DNA of 63,694 nt from Lachnospiraceae bacterium (GTDB lineage: Bacteria > Bacillota > Clostridia > Lachnospirales > Lachnospiraceae): the NCBI GenBank assembly GCA_900759665.1, contig CAAEWE010000039.1:1-63694 (forward strand), in the 5' to 3' direction. The position numbers were made by a program, and so were the translations under genes. Shown piece after piece: positions 61,684-63,694 of this stretch. The notes beneath the pieces were generated by a model. That model was not told the DNA's origin and searched no databases. It saw nothing but the letters and a program-made list of their open reading frames with translations. Position 1 is the stretch's first letter. Each line of letters starts with the position of its first letter.

Positions 61684-61703
61684 GAGCATTTTCCTATACA
61701 CTG
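61684..61703 (-). repeat. dispersed post-terminator element, copy C
   Basis: On the minus strand the glpK terminator T-tract is followed by CAGTGTATAGGAAAATGCTC, identical to copy A over AGTGTATAGGAAAATGCTCG. Confidence 0.75.
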
Positions 61704-61736
61704 AAAAAACGTCCCATGTCCAAATGACATGAGACG
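61704..61736 (-). terminator. intrinsic terminator after glpK
   Basis: CGTCTCATGTC/GACATGGGACG forms a hairpin with one wobble or mismatch, followed by TTTTTT on the minus strand. It is about 175 bp past the glpK stop codon. Confidence 0.85.
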
Positions 61737-61910
61737 TTTCCCGGTATAAGATCAATATTTACTGTACAAATATCAAACCGCAGACTTTCCCCGCGGAATC
61801 CTTCAAAACATATCATGCCTTTGCGTCGGGACAAACCCTTCGTGTCAGAACATGAGAATATTTTATCATCTAAGGCTCGGAATGTCAAAAATAAGTTAGC
61901 TCAGACTTCC

Positions 61911-63398
61911 TTACTCCGTCCAGCTTATGGCACATTTCACAGCCCGCTTCCATCCGGCAAGCTTTTGTTCACATTCTTCCTTTGAAATCTCCGGTGTAAA
62001 TCTGCCGCCGACACCGGCATTCTGGCGGATATCTTCAAAATCCTTCCAATACTCCACCGCAAGTCCCGCCAGATATGCCGCGCCCAGAGCTGTCGTTTCG
62101 AGGCACAGCGGCCGGTTGACCGGTGTCCGGATCACGTCTGCCTGTGTCTGCATCAAAAAGTTATTGGCACTGGCCCCGCCATCCACCTTCAAGGCGGACA
62201 GGGTGATCCCGGAGTCTGCCTCCATCGCCTGCAGTACATCACTGACCTGATAAGCGACCGATTCCAGAGTCGCACGGATAATATGGTATTTATTTACTCC
62301 ACGGGTCAGACCCACGATCGTTCCTCTGGCATACTGGTTCCAGTAAGGTGCTCCCAGTCCGGTAAATGCCGGGACTACGTAACAGCCATTGGTGTCCGGC
62401 ACCTTGCGTGCCATGTACTCGGAATCCTCCGCCGAATCGATCAATCGCAGCTCATCCCGCAGCCACTGCACGGAGGCTCCCCCGATAAATATGGAGCCCT
62501 CCAGCGCATAATACACCTTTCCGTGAATGCCCCAGGCAATCGTCGTGACCAGACCATTGGTGGAAAATACCGGCTTTTCGCCTGTATTCATCAATAGAAA
62601 ACAGCCGGTGCCATATGTATTTTTCGCCTCACCCTGAGAAAAGCATGTCTGACCAAATAATGCCGCCTGCTGATCTCCTGCCACACCGGCAATGGGAATC
62701 TCCCCTCCCAGAAATGATGTGTCCGTTTTTCCGTACAGATCACTGGAAGGACGCACCTGAGGCAGCATACACACAGGAATCCCAAGACGGTCTAATATAT
62801 CCTGATCCCAGCATAGATCGTTAATATTGTACATCATCGTCCGGGACGCATTGGAGTAGTCCGTGGCGTGAACCTTACCTCTGGTCAGTTTCCAGATCAG
62901 CCAGGTATCTACCGTTCCAAAAAGGAGTTCTCCCTTCTGCGCACGCTCTCTGGCACCCGGCACATGATCCAGGATCCATTTGAGCTTTGTGGCAGAAAAA
63001 TAGGCATCGATCACCAGACCGGTCTTCTGTCGGATTGTTTCCGTAAGCCCCTCTGCCTTCAACTGATCACAGTATTCCGATGTTCTCCGGCACTGCCAGA
63101 CAATGGCATGATAAACCGGTTCTCCCGTTTCCTTGTCCCAAACGATGGTTGTCTCCCTCTGGTTGGCTATGCCGATCGCCTGAATGTCCTGTGCTGTGGC
63201 ACCGATTTTGGACATTGCCTCCACAGCCACTCCAAGCTGGGTAGACCAGATCTCACTGGCATCCTGCTCTACCCAGCCGGGCTGGGGAAAGATCTGCGTA
63301 AATTCCTTCTGTGCCACAGAGACGATCTCTCCCTTTTCATTAAATAAAATGCAGCGATTGCTTGTGGTTCCTGCATCCAAAGCCATGATATATCCCAT
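61911..63398 (-). CDS. glpK: glycerol kinase
   Basis: A 495-residue FGGY-family kinase phosphorylating glycerol to glycerol-3-phosphate. The opening ALDAGTTSNRCILFNEKGE, FPQPGWVEQD, IGIANQRETTIVWDKETGEP and WQCRRTSEYC are glycerol-kinase signatures, and GVAGDQQAALFGQ and KVDGGASANNFLMQ complete the ATP site. Just ahead of ATG at 63398, GGGGG provides the ribosome site. No glpF or glpD is adjacent in the window. Confidence 0.97.
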   Translation of the reverse strand: MGYIMALDAGTTSNRCILFNEKGEIVSVAQKEFTQIFPQPGWVEQDASEIWSTQLGVAVEAMSKIGATAQDIQAIGIANQRETTIVWDKETGEPVYHAIVWQCRRTSEYCDQLKAEGLTETIRQKTGLVIDAYFSATKLKWILDHVPGARERAQKGELLFGTVDTWLIWKLTRGKVHATDYSNASRTMMYNINDLCWDQDILDRLGIPVCMLPQVRPSSDLYGKTDTSFLGGEIPIAGVAGDQQAALFGQTCFSQGEAKNTYGTGCFLLMNTGEKPVFSTNGLVTTIAWGIHGKVYYALEGSIFIGGASVQWLRDELRLIDSAEDSEYMARKVPDTNGCYVVPAFTGLGAPYWNQYARGTIVGLTRGVNKYHIIRATLESVAYQVSDVLQAMEADSGITLSALKVDGGASANNFLMQTQADVIRTPVNRPLCLETTALGAAYLAGLAVEYWKDFEDIRQNAGVGGRFTPEISKEECEQKLAGWKRAVKCAISWTE

Positions 63399-63472
63399 AT
63401 GACTACCCCCATTTATAGCGTTTTCAATGATTTACTCAATTTTAAGTTACTAAAACCTCCCACAACGAATAA

Positions 63473-63658
63473 TCAGGTGTGCCCATAATATTTCTTATGT
63501 CCGCAGTGTAAATATGATTTTTGCCTTGGATTTTTTGAATAACCGTGAGCTGTGTACTCCAAAATTGTCTTGTCACTTACGGATTTCGAAAAGTCTATAT
63601 GCTTTGCTGTTTCGATGTTCGATGAACGTGTCTTCCCGTACGTGCCTCCGGGTGGGAT
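63473..63658 (-). other. unassigned open stretch at the right end
   Basis: One minus frame stays open for 61 codons, coding for example HIDFSKSVSDKTILEYTAHG and then YSKNPRQKSYLHCGHKKYYG, with no ATG or GTG start. It may be a degraded gene end or chance. The promoter candidate for glpK lies inside it. The remainder of 63399-63694 shows no recognisable gene. Confidence 0.2.
63485..63512 (-). promoter_or_regulatory. candidate promoter of glpK
   Basis: TTTACA and TATTAT are separated by 16 bp on the minus strand, about 85 bp upstream of the glpK start codon. No catabolite-response-like site was recognised nearby. Confidence 0.4.
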
Positions 63659-63694
63659 TCAGGTGTTTCGTAAGGCACTTGTGCTCGCCACTAC

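Noticed and set aside
61694..61888. A 64-codon minus frame between glpK and the hydrogenase regulator
   Set aside because: It runs through the glpK terminator hairpin, has no ribosome site and no recognisable domain.
63560..63694. Right-edge sequence with rRNA-like words (reverse complement GTAGTGGCGAGC)
   Set aside because: The similarity to 23S or 5S rRNA stops after about a dozen bases and the following sequence does not fit either molecule.
1..63694. CRISPR arrays, insertion sequences, prophage or integrase genes
   Set aside because: No evenly spaced repeats with unique spacers, no transposase or integrase-like protein, and no phage structural gene were seen; the repeats found are single dispersed short elements or coding tandem repeats.

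Overview
The window looks like chromosomal DNA of a Lachnospiraceae-type anaerobic Clostridium relative. The signs are T-box leaders on the trp and ilv genes, an [FeFe]-hydrogenase maturase (HydG), an M16C/PreP-like peptidase beside era and recO, BspA-like and FliD-like surface proteins, and strong AGGAGG-type ribosome sites with frequent GTG starts. No phage, insertion sequence, plasmid or CRISPR array was seen. The family call is inference; the genus is not resolved.

Left part (1-14.8 kb): two tRNA-Ser genes, a 6S RNA, an orphan DUF4007-like protein with two divergent small HTH regulators, then a housekeeping run on the minus strand (M16 peptidase, era, a BspA-like secreted protein, a YqzL-like small protein, recO). 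Rhamnulokinase follows, then a three-gene cyclic-di-GMP operon (a GGDEF protein, a degenerate EAL protein and an intact EAL protein).

14.9-28.6 kb: trpEGDCBA behind a tryptophan T-box, without trpF; ilvBN behind a probable valine T-box; then an HtrA protease, an LtaS-like sulfatase and a short-chain dehydrogenase in one operon.

28.7-43.3 kb: envelope genes. These are a polyprenyl-phosphate sugar transferase, a LytR-CpsA-Psr ligase, a sensor kinase and OmpR-type regulator, an AI-2E/YtvI-type permease, a DUF4129/DUF58/MoxR cluster, an FtsX-type ABC exporter, and a secreted GH10-like hydrolase whose promoter carries an operator-like inverted repeat.

43.3-52.7 kb: a small HD-domain alarmone hydrolase, a MATE exporter, the rpmG-secE-nusG-rplK-rplA cluster flanked by two FliD-like proteins, a free-standing NusG domain II protein, a GH26-like hydrolase, a broken EAL remnant, and a tRNA-Leu with the uncommon AAG anticodon.

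52.8-63.7 kb: a MerR-methyltransferase fusion, a large secreted GH5 endoglucanase, rfbA-rfbB-rfbD behind a promoter with a 19-bp palindromic spacer, hydG with a TM1266-type regulator, and glpK.

The most striking unexplained signal is a dispersed element of about 17-28 bp, consensus AGTGTATAGGAAAATGC. It lies directly after the T-tract of most of the recognisable intrinsic terminators in the window, including both T-box terminators.
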